64,000 bases of DNA from CAVQRC01 sp963715045. Its GTDB lineage: Bacteria > Planctomycetota > Planctomycetia > Pirellulales > Lacipirellulaceae. Where the stretch lies: assembly GCA_963715045.1 (NCBI GenBank), contig CAVQRC010000004.1, positions 496,001 to 560,000 on the forward strand, given 5' to 3'. The notes under the pieces are model-generated. The model saw only the letters and a program-made list of their open reading frames with translations. It ran no database searches and was not told the DNA's origin. A program made the translations under genes and the position numbers. How positions within the stretch are numbered: the first letter of the stretch is position 1; the number at the start of each line of letters is the position of its first letter. Positions 47,072 through 60,002 of the stretch are shown here, piece after piece.

Positions 47072-49087
47072 TCACGCCCTCAGCGTACCGCCCAGCTCGC
47101 CGCCGAGTGCTTCGACGATCGAGTCGCGGATCGCGTCGGCTTCCTCGCTCGTCAACGTGCCCTCGCTCGAACGCAGTCGCAGGCGAAACAAGAGGCTTTT
47201 CTTCCCTTTGCCGAGTTGCTTTCGGTCGCGGTACTCTTCCTGAAACGTGAGCTCTTCCACCGTTCGCCCACCGACGCTCGCGGCGATCTGCGAGACCGCG
47301 TCCCAGCGGACAGATTCGTCGAACACCACGTTGAGGTCCCGCTCCACCGACGGATAGCTCGAGAGCACCGCTGCCTGTGGAATCAGGTTGGCCGCCTGGA
47401 TAAGGACGTGCAAGTCGAGTTCAGCGACGGCGGCCGGGCTTCGCAGATCGAACGCTGCGAGTCCGTTGCTGCCGAGTTCACCGAGAACTCCGAGATCGGC
47501 CTGGTCCAGGGTCAGCCGGCAACTGCGGGTGGGGTGGAGCAGATCGAGATTCGCGACGGCAACGCCCAGCGGCTGGCTGATGCCCAGTGTTGTAAGCAAC
47601 AGCTCGACGACCCCTTTGACGCTGAGGAAATCACTGCCGCTGGTGATCGCGAGGACGAGTCGTTCGTCGGGCAGGGCCTGCGGTCGCGGCAGATAAATGT
47701 GAGAGATTTCGAACAGCTCGATCAGGCTGTTGGAAAGTTTTTCGTTCGTACGGCGGGCCTCGAGCAGGCTCGGCAGCAGACTTTGACGGAGGCAATCGGC
47801 ACGGCGAAGGACGGGCGTCGAGGCCCGTAACGGATCCGCCGTCGTCCACGGCCGCAGAGTTCGAAGCGTTTCGAGTTCCACGGCACTGATCGTCTTGGCC
47901 TCGTCGAAGCCGGCCGCGAGGAGGGCTGTCTGGAGCCTGGCGATCGCCCGATCCTTGGGCGGCTGTGTCGAGGCCACCATCGCCACGCCGACATCCTCGG
48001 GAATGTTGTCGTAGCCGTGGATGCGGGCGATTTCCTCAATCAGATCGATTTCGCGTCGCAGGTCGCGTCGCCAAGATGGCGGAGACAGCTCACCGTGGTC
48101 GTTCGTGGCAGCGACCTCTTGGCACCCCAGTTGATTGAGGATTCGCCGCGATTCGGCAGTTGAAACGTCGATCCCGACGACTCGTTTGACTTGCGCGAAA
48201 CGAAGCTTGATCATTTCGGGCTGCGAGGAAAGCGTGCCGGCCGCCGCGACACCGTCGGCGAGTTCGCCGCCGGCCAGGTCGAGAATCAATTCGCAGCACC
48301 GCCGGCTGGCCCAGTCGATGCCTTCGGGGTCGACGGTTCGCTCGAAGCGATAGGAAGAATCACTGTGCAGGTTGAGTTTGCGTGCCGTGGTGCGGATTGT
48401 CAGCGGAGCGAAGTCGGCGGCCTCGATCAAGACGTCCGTGGTGTTCGTCATGACCTCGGTATCGGCGCCCCCCATCACGCCGCCCAGGGCCACGGCACGC
48501 TTCGCGTCGGCGATCACGCACATCGATGGGTCGAGCTCATATTCCCGATGGTCGATGGCCGTGAACTTCTCGCCCTGTTGTGCCGCCCGCACGACGATTC
48601 GCTGGCCGTTGAGCCGAGCGAAATCGAACGCATGCAGCGGCTGACCGCATTCGAGCATCACGTAGTTGGTGATGTCGACGATATTGTTGATCACAGCCAC
48701 CCCGAGCGTTGTGAGTCGCCGCGCGAGCCAGTCCGGGCTGGGCCCGACCTTCACGCCGCGAATGACCCGGGCCGTGTATCGCGGACAGAGTTCGCCGCAT
48801 TCGATCGTGACCTGCGTCAGGGCGTCGATGGGCCCCCCCGCCGCGCGGGGCTGCGGATCGGGGATCTTCAGCGGCGACTGGTAAAGCACGGAGATCTCCC
48901 GTGCAACGCCGATATGACCCAGGCAGTCCGGCCGGTTGCTGGTGACTTCCAGGTCGATCGCGAAGTCGTCGCCGACCTGTTCGGTGCCCTCGTGGTTGAG
49001 CCCCGACATCATCAGCCGATACTCGAGTTCATCCCGCGGCATCGTGAGCGGTACATACTCCGCGAGCCAGTCGGTCGATACGATCAT
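47072..49087 (-). CDS. pheT: Phenylalanine-tRNA ligase beta subunit, short form
   Basis: Charges tRNA-Phe together with PheS. The 671-aa protein begins MIVSTDWLAEYVPL and goes straight from LMMSGLNHEG to LEVTSNRPDCLGHIGVARE, so the N-terminal tRNA-binding (EMAP-like) domain of the ~795-aa enterobacterial form is missing. The B3/B4 editing domain, B5 domain and the C-terminal anticodon-binding FDX-ACB domain (YPSVERDLNVVFDE) are present. It follows pheS with a 128-bp gap. The frame is intact. Confidence 0.94.
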   Translation of the reverse strand: MIVSTDWLAEYVPLTMPRDELEYRLMMSGLNHEGTEQVGDDFAIDLEVTSNRPDCLGHIGVAREISVLYQSPLKIPDPQPRAAGGPIDALTQVTIECGELCPRYTARVIRGVKVGPSPDWLARRLTTLGVAVINNIVDITNYVMLECGQPLHAFDFARLNGQRIVVRAAQQGEKFTAIDHREYELDPSMCVIADAKRAVALGGVMGGADTEVMTNTTDVLIEAADFAPLTIRTTARKLNLHSDSSYRFERTVDPEGIDWASRRCCELILDLAGGELADGVAAAGTLSSQPEMIKLRFAQVKRVVGIDVSTAESRRILNQLGCQEVAATNDHGELSPPSWRRDLRREIDLIEEIARIHGYDNIPEDVGVAMVASTQPPKDRAIARLQTALLAAGFDEAKTISAVELETLRTLRPWTTADPLRASTPVLRRADCLRQSLLPSLLEARRTNEKLSNSLIELFEISHIYLPRPQALPDERLVLAITSGSDFLSVKGVVELLLTTLGISQPLGVAVANLDLLHPTRSCRLTLDQADLGVLGELGSNGLAAFDLRSPAAVAELDLHVLIQAANLIPQAAVLSSYPSVERDLNVVFDESVRWDAVSQIAASVGGRTVEELTFQEEYRDRKQLGKGKKSLLFRLRLRSSEGTLTSEEADAIRDSIVEALGGELGGTLRA

Positions 49088-49215
49088 GATCTTCTCACTG
49101 CCGGTTCTCCTCGACTGCAATTCCGCACGGTCATTTGGAACCGATCCCGATACCTGAGTGGACGTGTCTCACGGCCAGGGAATCTGGTGGCGGAAGCCAA
49201 TGCGGGATTCGGCTC

Positions 49216-50235
49216 TTAGAACTGCTCCAGGAACCGCACATCGTTCTCGTACAACGCCCGGATGTCTTCGATGCCGTGCTGCCGCATGCAGATCCGTTCC
49301 ACTCCCAGCCCGAACGCGAAACCGGTCACCTCTTCGGGGTCGTAGCCCACCGCCCGCAGCACGTTCGGATCCACCATGCCGGCGCCGCCCATTTCCATCC
49401 ACCCGCCTTGCCAGCTCATGTCGACTTCAACGCTCGGCTCGGTGAAAGGGAAAAACGACGGACGGAAGCGAATGTGCAGGTCGTCATCGGCCGCGAAGTA
49501 ACTCTGCCAGAACATACGGATCACGCTCTTCAGGTCGGCCATCGTGACGCCGCGGTCGACGAGCAGGCCCTCGATCTGATGGAACATCGGGTAGTGCGTG
49601 CGGTCTGCCGTGTCGGGCCGGTACACCCGACCAAGCGAAATCACGCGGACTGGTGGTGGCGTGTTTTCCATCACGCGAATCTGGACCGTACTGGTCTGGC
49701 TCCGCATCAGCAATTCGTTGTTTCCCTGAGGCCCGGCCACTTCCAGGTAGAAGTTGTCGAGCGGATCGCGCGCCGGATGGGCGGCCGGGATGTTGAGGGC
49801 TTCGAAATTGTGCCATTCGTCTTCGATCTCAGGTCCGTCGACGGCGGTGAAACCGAGTCGGCCCATGATCTCTTTCATCTGCTCGATCGTCTGCGTAATC
49901 GGATGCAGGTGGCCCAGGCGAATGGGGCGACCGGGGAGCGTCGGGTCGAATGCTTCCTGCTCCGCAGTCGCGGCGGATGCAAGACGGTGCCGGGCATGGT
50001 CGAACGCGGTCTCGACCGCCTGCTTGACCTCGTTGAGCTTCTTGCCCGCCGCCGGCTTGTCATCCTTGGAGACGTCCGCCATCCCCTTCTGGAGCGTCTT
50101 CAGGCGGCCACCTTTGGCCCCGAGGTACTCGATCCGGGCAGCTTCCAGACTCGCCTGGTCGGTGGCCGCAGAAAACGCCTGTTGCGCGTGGGCGGCGAAC
50201 TCTGACAACGACTTGACGAAGGCATCGAGCGACAT
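49216..50235 (-). CDS. pheS: Phenylalanine-tRNA ligase alpha subunit
   Basis: Catalytic subunit of the heterotetrameric synthetase. The 339-aa product has the N-terminal coiled coil, then HPITQTIEQMKEIMGRLGF, the class II motif 2 (MRSQTSTVQIR, RVISLGRVYRPDTADRTH), MFHQIEGL and motif 3 GFAFGLGVERICMRQHGI. ATG 50235 fits the usual length; the ORF opens at 50286. Confidence 0.95.
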   Translation of the reverse strand: MSLDAFVKSLSEFAAHAQQAFSAATDQASLEAARIEYLGAKGGRLKTLQKGMADVSKDDKPAAGKKLNEVKQAVETAFDHARHRLASAATAEQEAFDPTLPGRPIRLGHLHPITQTIEQMKEIMGRLGFTAVDGPEIEDEWHNFEALNIPAAHPARDPLDNFYLEVAGPQGNNELLMRSQTSTVQIRVMENTPPPVRVISLGRVYRPDTADRTHYPMFHQIEGLLVDRGVTMADLKSVIRMFWQSYFAADDDLHIRFRPSFFPFTEPSVEVDMSWQGGWMEMGGAGMVDPNVLRAVGYDPEEVTGFAFGLGVERICMRQHGIEDIRALYENDVRFLEQF

Positions 50236-50396
50236 GAGACGAGTGGGGAGAGAAGCGGCTGCGGGAGAGGCTTCGCGCCTCGGCAACGAGTTGCGTCGGG
50301 GCAGACCGTGCCGCTCAAACGGCGCGGCTGCATTCAGGATTCACGACGCCGACGCCGGTCATCCCGAATCAATGTTGTCCGGGTGCGATCCGTTTG

Positions 50397-50753
50397 TCAG
50401 GCCGCGAGACCTTCGCGGGCCGCGTCCACGATGGCGTCGAACAGCACCGGGTCATGCACGGCGACGTCGGCCAGCATCTTGCGGTCCAGCTCGACATGGG
50501 CCTTCTTCAGGCCATTGATCAGCTCGCTGTAGCGGAGCCCCCTTTCGCGGGCCGCGGCATTGATGCGGATAATCCACAGTTTGCGGAACTCTCGCTTGCG
50601 GACCCGCCGATCCCGAAAGGCGTACTGGCCCGCCCGTAGCACGGACTCTTTGGCCGTACGAAGCAGCTTGCCATTGCCGCCCCGATACCCCTTGGTGTCC
50701 TTGAATAGACGCCGTTTCGCTTTCCGCCGCGCGGCACCTTTGGTTGTCCTCAT
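50397..50753 (-). CDS. rplT: Ribosomal protein L20
   Basis: 118-aa 50S protein: MRTTKGAARRKAKRRLFKDT, FRDRRVRKREFRKLWI and RYSELINGLKKAHVELDRKM are typical. It is downstream of rpmI in the conserved rpmI-rplT-pheS-pheT order. Confidence 0.97.
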   Translation of the reverse strand: MRTTKGAARRKAKRRLFKDTKGYRGGNGKLLRTAKESVLRAGQYAFRDRRVRKREFRKLWIIRINAAARERGLRYSELINGLKKAHVELDRKMLADVAVHDPVLFDAIVDAAREGLAA

Positions 50754-50892
50754 GGCTCATTTGGTCCCATCGTTGGGCACATCCAGGCCCTCCTGAATCC
50801 TCGCGGTCACGAGTTCAGGAGCGTTGTTGCCCGATATGCTGACTGAATTGCCCCCCCGGGGGGCAGATTGGTTTGCCCCGGATGGCGGTCGG

Positions 50893-51096
50893 CTAATAGC
50901 TGTTACCGGCGAGCGCTTCGTGGATATGGCTCGTATTGACTTTCGCCAGTACCGAGACGCCACGAAGATTCCGCTTCCGCTTCTGGTGCATCCGCGAGGC
51001 TCGATGGCTCGTCCCGCTGGGACGGTGCTTGGCCTTTCCCTTCGCGGACAGGCGGAATCGCTTCTTGGTCCCTTTGTGGGTCTTCTGTTTGGGCAT
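50893..51096 (-). CDS. rpmI: Ribosomal protein L35
   Basis: 67-aa 50S protein starting MPKQKTHKGTKKRFRLSAKG, with the typical basic composition and HRASRMHQKRKRNLRG. ATG 51096 is the canonical start, four residues inside the ORF. infC, which normally precedes rpmI, is absent: carB lies upstream instead. Confidence 0.95.
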   Translation of the reverse strand: MPKQKTHKGTKKRFRLSAKGKAKHRPSGTSHRASRMHQKRKRNLRGVSVLAKVNTSHIHEALAGNSY

Positions 51097-51230
51097 CGTT
51101 ACCAGCACTCTTTCCGGCGGATCTCAGCGAACTTCGAGAGTCCCGAATTATATCGGCGGCGTCGACCGCGCAAAGGCCCGTTTTTGCCCCGCACTGGATC
51201 TCACCCCCTCGCCTGGCGTCGCGCGACCGC

Positions 51231-51251
51231 AAAAAGACCCCAGGGGTCTTT
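51231..51251 (-). terminator. Rho-independent terminator after carB
   Basis: On the minus strand AAAGACC, a short loop and GGTCTTT are followed by further T. It begins 9 bases past the carB stop, separating carB from the rpmI operon. Confidence 0.7.
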
Positions 51252-51259
51252 GTGGGGCT

Positions 51260-54523
<3,264 letters not shown>

Positions 54524-54671
54524 TCGGATCGGGGGGGTTAGACAGAGAGAGGGCCGATGCCCGGTCGGGCGGGCCAAGATTACCGCGCTGACAATCGGCC
54601 CTTCAAGAGCCCCGCGGCCAGATCGACCGCTAGCCAAGGGAATCCATCGATGGCAAGATCAGCGAGGATGA

Positions 54672-54812
54672 CAGGGGTCAGGGGTCAGGGGTCGGGGGTC
54701 AGGAGTCAGCAAAAACTCGGGCGGCGTAGACCACCAACCCACCAACCTACAAACCCACCAACCCACCAACCTACAACCCACCAACCCACCAACAACCCAC
54801 CAACCCACCAAC
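54672..54812. repeat. Two short-period repeat tracts upstream of carB and the antiporter
   Basis: The first tract (about 54672-54708) is a purine-rich repeat of ggggtca; the second (about 54733-54812) is an ~8-bp pattern of ccaaccca / ccaaccta. They fill the 295-bp gap between the divergent carB and the antiporter gene, in front of both. Confidence 0.85.
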
Positions 54813-54818
54813 CTCTCC

Positions 54819-56561
54819 ATGCCCGACCATCCCTATGGCCTGCTGAGCCTGCTGCCTCCGGTGGCGGCGATCGTACTGGCGATCGCGACCCGGCGGGTCG
54901 TGCTGTCGCTGCTGGCCGGGATCCTGGCCGGGGCCGTGGTGCTCAACAACGGCAACCTGCTGTACGGGATCGGCCACACGCTGGAATACCACTTGTGGGA
55001 GACCATCAAAGATCCGTTCTACATCCGCATTTATCTGTTCGTAGTGCTGATGGGTGGGCTGATCTCTGTGATCAGTCGGGCCGGCGGGATGCACTCATTG
55101 ATCGAGAGCATCACACCCTGGGCCAACAATCGCCGCCGCGGTCAGATGGCGACCTGGCTCAGCGGGATGCTGATATTCTTTGACGACTACGCGAATACGC
55201 TGCTGCTGGGCAACACGATGCGTCCGCTGAGCGACCGGCTTCGCATCTCGCGGGAGAAGCTGGCGTTCATCGTGGACTCGACGGCGGCACCGATGGCCGG
55301 TCTGGCCCCGCTTTCGACCTGGGTCGCGGTGGAGGTGAGCTACATCAAGCAGGGGCTGGATGACCTGGGTCCCGAGGCATCCGCTCAGGGCGTCACGCCT
55401 TTCGGGCTGTTTCTGTGGAGTATGCCTTATCGTTTTTACGCGATCTGGATGCTTGCGATGGTGGCCTTGCTGGCGCTTTCGCTGCGGGACTTCGGGCCGA
55501 TGAGGGAGGCCGAACGCCTCGCTGTCCACGGCCGCCGTTCACCCGGCAATCTGCCGACGGCGATGCCACAGTTCGCGATGAAGTCGGGCCATTGGACCCA
55601 GGCGGTGATTCCGGTGCTGGTGACGATCGGCGTTTTGCTGTGGCTGTTGTATCAAAGCGGGATCGCGAGCTGGGTCGCCGAGCACCCGGGCGGCCGGCCG
55701 ACGTTTTCCGACGCGATCGACATCCTGGGCGGGGCCGATTCGGCTTTCGCACTTTCCTACGGGGCGTTGGCGGGTCTGGCGACCGCGACGCTGATGACAC
55801 GTCTGGGCGGGTTGCTCAGCTGGACCGAATACAGCGCCGCGGTCGACGCCGGGGTGCGGGCCGTGCTCCCTTCGCTCGCGATCTTGATTTGCGCCGTGAC
55901 ACTCTCGAACATGACCCGCGGGACCCCCAGTGCCGATCCGGCCGATCGCTTTCCGCAGGCGGATCGCACGCTCTATTCGGGGACCTATTTGAGTTCGCTG
56001 CTGCTTGGAGCGGACGTCCATCAAGAGACGGCGGCGAACGATGACGAGGCCGTTGCCGCACGCCGCACGCGGTTGACCCGACTGCTTCCGACGCTGACTT
56101 TCATCCTTTCCGGGATCATGGCCTTCTGCACGGGGACCAGCTACGGCACGATGGGAATTCTGATGCCGATGACGGTAGGACTCGCGTTTGACGTGCTGGG
56201 CGGGCCCTCCGAGGTCGGACCGCAACATCCGATTCTGCTGGGGTCGATCGGCAGCATCCTCGCGGGCTCGATCTTTGGCGACCACTGTTCGCCAATCTCC
56301 GATACCACGGTCCTATCGTCCCAAGCCAGCGGGTGTGATCATATCGCCCACGTGTGGACCCAGATGCCCTACGCGCTTACCGTGGGGGCGGTCTCGATCG
56401 TGTGCGGTACGTTGCCGCTGGGTTACGGTGTTTCGGTGTGGATCCTGTTACCGCTGGGCCTCATGGCCCTCGTGGCGCTGTTGTTCGTCGCTGGCCGGCC
56501 GGTGTCGCCTCTGACGGCCGCCGAAGCCGCCGAGACCGAGCAGAGTCCGTCCGATGTTTGA
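54819..56561 (+). CDS. Na+/H+ antiporter, NhaC family
   Basis: Integral membrane protein (580 aa, at least ten hydrophobic segments) exchanging sodium for protons. Diagnostic segments are FFDDYANTLLLGNTMRPLSD, DSTAAPMAGLAPLSTWV, TGTSYGTMGILMPM and AGSIFGDHCSPISDTTVLSS. The C-terminal tail is short and acidic. The start is immediately downstream of the repeat tract, with no clear ribosome site. Confidence 0.92.
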   Translation: MPDHPYGLLSLLPPVAAIVLAIATRRVVLSLLAGILAGAVVLNNGNLLYGIGHTLEYHLWETIKDPFYIRIYLFVVLMGGLISVISRAGGMHSLIESITPWANNRRRGQMATWLSGMLIFFDDYANTLLLGNTMRPLSDRLRISREKLAFIVDSTAAPMAGLAPLSTWVAVEVSYIKQGLDDLGPEASAQGVTPFGLFLWSMPYRFYAIWMLAMVALLALSLRDFGPMREAERLAVHGRRSPGNLPTAMPQFAMKSGHWTQAVIPVLVTIGVLLWLLYQSGIASWVAEHPGGRPTFSDAIDILGGADSAFALSYGALAGLATATLMTRLGGLLSWTEYSAAVDAGVRAVLPSLAILICAVTLSNMTRGTPSADPADRFPQADRTLYSGTYLSSLLLGADVHQETAANDDEAVAARRTRLTRLLPTLTFILSGIMAFCTGTSYGTMGILMPMTVGLAFDVLGGPSEVGPQHPILLGSIGSILAGSIFGDHCSPISDTTVLSSQASGCDHIAHVWTQMPYALTVGAVSIVCGTLPLGYGVSVWILLPLGLMALVALLFVAGRPVSPLTAAEAAETEQSPSDV

Positions 56562-56676
56562 ACTTCGATCGACCGCCCGCAGCATGCCGTCAGCCAGACC
56601 GCCGAGAAAATCTGATATCCTGACGATCCTGGCAGTTTCATTGATTGCGACGTCCCTCCCGCCACGATGGTGAGCC

Positions 56677-57945
56677 ATGTCTGACTTTTCTGGAACGAGC
56701 TCCCTCGTCATCTGGCGATGGCGTTCTCTCGCCGCGGCCGCATTCGGTTTCGGGCTGACGCTCGGGCACTTCTCGACGGTCCTGGGCGACGACGTCCGGG
56801 AGCGAGCGCCTGTCGTGATGACCGAAGCGGGGCAACGGATTCATGCTGAGACGCTGCTGATCGACGGGCACAACGATCTTCCCTGGGAACTTCGCGAAAC
56901 GGCCGGTTCGTCGTTCGAGCAGGTCGACATTGCCCAGCCGCAGCCCCAGCTACACACCGATATTCCGCGATTGCGGCAAGGCCATCTGGGGGCCCAGTTC
57001 TGGAGCGTCTACGTCCCCGCGAACACGGCCCAGCGCGGTACGTCGCTATTGATGACGATCGAACAGATCGATCTCGTGAAACGGATGATCGCCCGGTACC
57101 CCGAGACGTTCGCGTTGGCGACGACGGCTGCTGACATCGAACGAATCGCGGCCGCCGGCAAGATCGCCTCGCTGATTGGTGTCGAAGGGGGACATGCGAT
57201 TCATGACTCGCTGGCGATTCTGCGGCGGTTGTATGACCTGGGGGTGCGGTATATGACGCTGACGCACAGCGACACCCTGAATTGGGCCGATTCGGCCACG
57301 GACGATGCCCGGCACGCCGGGCTGACGCCCTTCGGAGAAGATGTCGTCCGCGAAATGAACCGCCTGGGGATGCTTGTCGATCTCTCCCACGTGTCGACCG
57401 AAACCATGCACGACGCGCTCGACGTTTCGACGGCACCGGTGATCTTTTCGCACTCTTCGGCGAGGGCGATCGCCGATCATCCGCGAAACGTCCCCGACGA
57501 CGTTCTCCGCCGACTGCCCGAAAACGGTGGCCTGGTCATGGTGAATTTCTATGCGGGGTTCATTGTCCCTGCTGCGGCGAAGCGGTCGCTCGAATGGTTC
57601 TACATCCGCCGCCAGCTCGACGAGAAGTACCCCGACGACGAGGACGCCCGCCGCCGTGAAATGGCCCGTTGGGAGCAGGAACACCCGATTCCCGCCGGGA
57701 CCATTCATGATGTGGTCGATCATATCGAGCACATTATCCACGTCGCCGGTATCGACCACGTGGGAGTCGGCGGTGACTACGACGGCGTCGATGTGTTGCC
57801 CGTCGGATTGGAAGACGTCGCCAGTTATCCCCGCATCACGCAGGAACTGCTCAATCGCGGCTACACGGCTGCACAGATTCATAAGATCAACGGCCAGAAT
57901 ATGCTGCGGGTGCTGCGGCGTGCCGAAGAGGTCCGGCGGCCGTAG
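56677..57945 (+). CDS. Membrane dipeptidase (peptidase M19 family), exported
   Basis: Zinc dipeptidase of 422 aa resembling renal dipeptidase. An N-terminal hydrophobic stretch (SLAAAAFGFGLTLGHFSTVL) suggests export. The metal ligands fit DGHNDLPWE, GVEGGHAIHD, LTHSD...NWADS and DLSHVSTETM, and a C-terminal GIDHVGVGGDYDGVD. The role may be peptide or D-amino-acid dipeptide turnover in the periplasm (inference). The gene ends at the edge of the repeat array. Confidence 0.92.
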   Translation: MSDFSGTSSLVIWRWRSLAAAAFGFGLTLGHFSTVLGDDVRERAPVVMTEAGQRIHAETLLIDGHNDLPWELRETAGSSFEQVDIAQPQPQLHTDIPRLRQGHLGAQFWSVYVPANTAQRGTSLLMTIEQIDLVKRMIARYPETFALATTAADIERIAAAGKIASLIGVEGGHAIHDSLAILRRLYDLGVRYMTLTHSDTLNWADSATDDARHAGLTPFGEDVVREMNRLGMLVDLSHVSTETMHDALDVSTAPVIFSHSSARAIADHPRNVPDDVLRRLPENGGLVMVNFYAGFIVPAAAKRSLEWFYIRRQLDEKYPDDEDARRREMARWEQEHPIPAGTIHDVVDHIEHIIHVAGIDHVGVGGDYDGVDVLPVGLEDVASYPRITQELLNRGYTAAQIHKINGQNMLRVLRRAEEVRRP

Positions 57946-58390
57946 TGGGCCACACTCGCCGAGTGAAAGGGTGGTGGTGGGTCACACTCGCCGAGTGTGA
58001 CGGTGGTTGGCAGGGCGTCGGCCAGGTGGATCGGCCGAAGGTGGGTTGGCGGTCTCAATCACCGGGAGTCGAGTCTGGTGGTCCCGGAACACTTGGCAAG
58101 TGTCCCCCACCAGAGTGTGACGGCCGTAGTGGGTCACACTCGCCGAGTGTGACGGCAGTTGGGAGGGCCTCGACCTGGTGGATCGGCCGAAGGTGGGTTG
58201 GCGGTCTTACTCTTCGGGAGTCGGTGTCTGGTGGTTCCGGAACACTTGGCAAGTGTCCCCCACCAGAGTGTGACGGCAGTTGGGAGAGCCTCGACCTGGT
58301 AGATCGGCCGAAGGTGGGTTGGCGGTCTCACTCTTCGGGAGTCGGTGTCTGGTGTTTCCGGAACACCAGGCAATTGTCCCCCGCCGGGTG
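57946..58390. repeat. Imperfect tandem array with nested palindromes
   Basis: Three copies of a 121-152-bp unit, beginning with gagtgtgacgg at 57993, 58145 and 58266, share a core gatcggccgaaggtgggttg. Two contain a nearly perfect palindrome TCACACTCGCCGAGTGTGA (57982-58000 and 58134-58152) and two carry acacttggcaagtgt. Spacing between copies is 152 and then 121 bp; the difference is a 31-bp palindrome block. No transposase or CRISPR features. Confidence 0.85.
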
Positions 58391-58649
58391 GTACACCCTT
58401 TCCCGCGTCGATGTACTTCGACCGGCCCGCCGCATACGTCTCACTCGTCGGTAAGCTCGCATCGCTGTCGGTCGCCCGAGCGGCCTCGAAGAGTTGCTTC
58501 AGATACGTCCGGCACCAGCCGCAACCGGTGCCCGCACCGCCACACTCGGCGATCTCGCTGGCCGCCCGCGGACGTTCGATGCGGATGAAGTTCTCGACCT
58601 TTCGCCGGGTGACGTGGAAGCACAAGCAGAGGTCGTCGTCGAGGTCCAT
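58134..58649 (-). CDS. Bfd-like [2Fe-2S] protein with a repeat-derived tail
   Basis: The first ~55 residues match bacterioferritin-associated ferredoxin-like domains: cysteines 8 and 10 (CLC) and 43 and 46 (CGWC), with TRRKVENFIRIERPRAASE between. Such domains bind a [2Fe-2S] cluster and may act in iron mobilisation or as electron donors. Residues up to about 85 (KYIDAGKGVPPGGG) look native; the rest to 171 aa is encoded inside the tandem array and lacks conservation, so the original stop seems to have been overwritten. Twelve bases separate it from the M20 gene. Confidence 0.78.
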   Translation of the reverse strand: MDLDDDLCLCFHVTRRKVENFIRIERPRAASEIAECGGAGTGCGWCRTYLKQLFEAARATDSDASLPTSETYAAGRSKYIDAGKGVPPGGGQLPGVPETPDTDSRRVRPPTHLRPIYQVEALPTAVTLWWGTLAKCSGTTRHRLPKSKTANPPSADPPGRGPPNCRHTRRV

Positions 58650-58661
58650 CGTGCTGTCGCT

Positions 58662-59859
58662 TCACGCCTCTCCGCAGGCGAGTCGCAGGCCGATTCGCGT
58701 TGCCTGCAGGTACTCAGCGACGTCGAGCTCTTCGTTGACGGTGTGAATGAATCTCTGCCCGCAGCCAAGCGTAACGCACTGCAGCCCGTGCGCGGTGAGC
58801 CAATTCGCATCGAGACCGCCGTTGGCGATGGCGTAATCGGGCTCGAGCCCCTCCGCACGGACGGCCGCCGCGGCGACTTCGACCGTCTCACTGTCGAGCG
58901 GCATCGTAAACGACTCGTAATCGAGCCGTGTTTCCATCTCGAAGTGCCCCATCTTCCCTTCGGCCGTCTTGACCTGCCGCACGGCCCGGCGAAAGGCCTT
59001 TTCGATTTCGCCGACGATTCGCTCGCGGAACCGGGCGTCGTGGCTCCGCGCTTCGGCCCGCAGGACAGCACGACCGCTCACCACATTCGTCGACCCACTG
59101 GCCTCGAATACGCCGATATTCGAGGTCCCCTGCTTGCCTCGCTTGACCACGAGTCCGTGCCACCCATTGGCCTGGAGGTCCGCCATCGCGATCGACGCGA
59201 TCGCAATGGCGCTGGCCCCGCACTGCGGCGCGACGCCGGCGTGACTCGGGATTCCACTCACCGTGATCTGCATTCGGTAAGCGCCGGTCGCTCCGACCGT
59301 GAGTTTGGCCGGGGAGCCGCCGTCGAAGTTGAAGCACATCGCCGGCTTGCCGAGTTTCGTTTGATTCACGTGCCGCGCTCCGCCCAGACCGACTTCCTCC
59401 TGCACGGTCCACAGGAAAGTCAACGGAGGATGGGGGCGGCCGTGCCGGAGGATCTCGGTTGCCGTGGCTAACAGGACCGCGCACCCGGCGCGGTTGTCAC
59501 CACCCAGTCCGGTCTCTGCCGCTGCCGAGCGGATGGTATTTCCCTCACACACCGGCCGGGCACCCACGCAGATGGGTACCGTATCCAGGTGTGCCACCAG
59601 CATTCGCCGCGGTCCCCGTCGCGTCCCCGGGAGACGCAGAATCAGATTGCCCGTCTCACCTGCGACGTGCGACTTGCGATGCGCCGTATCGCGGCTGATC
59701 TGGCTCGGGGCCGCCCCCTCGCTCCAGCAGACGCCGTTCGATGAACTGCGAGACGCCGGCTTCCTCGCCACTCTTGCCGTCAATCGCCATCAACGCAGTC
59801 ACGAGCTTTACGGCAGAGTCGTCGGGTGCAGGTCGGGGAGTCTTCTTGCGTCGTGCCAT
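58662..59859 (-). CDS. M20 family zinc peptidase (one frameshift)
   Basis: Metallopeptidase resembling tripeptidase/PepT-like and deacylase members. The N-terminus from 59859 (KLVTALMAIDGKSGEE) is in one frame; the break lies in a run of five C at 59714-59718 and joins APSQISRDTA to the body. Zinc-ligand segments are MLVAHLDTVP, GGDNRAGCAVLL, VQEEVGLGGA and the C-terminal HTVNEELDV. Correcting one base gives 398 aa. The start lies next to an 8-bp repeat tract. Confidence 0.88.
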
Positions 59860-59861
59860 GA

Positions 59862-60002
59862 ATGGGCGGATGGGCAGATGGGCAGATGGGCGAATAGGTG
59901 AACGATAGCACGGCTCGCGAGGCGAATTGTCCGGTGTTACCTATCACAGAGCGTCCGCGGCCGCAACCAAGATGGGCGGATAGGCGAATAGGCTGATGGG
60001 GG
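59862..60002. repeat. Two short tracts of 8-bp repeats
   Basis: At 59862-59901 units such as atgggcgg and atgggcag run five times; at 59972-60002 a similar tract (atgggcgg, ataggcga, ataggctg) recurs. They flank about 70 bp upstream of the M20 and trpG/pabA genes. Confidence 0.75.

Noticed and set aside
57946..58390. CRISPR array
   Set aside because: Units are 121-152 bp, imperfect, with no short repeat/unique spacer alternation and no cas genes.
57945..58454. 169-aa plus-strand ORF through the repeat array
   Set aside because: It is made of the tandem repeat units and begins at the dipeptidase stop; no coding signal independent of the repeat.
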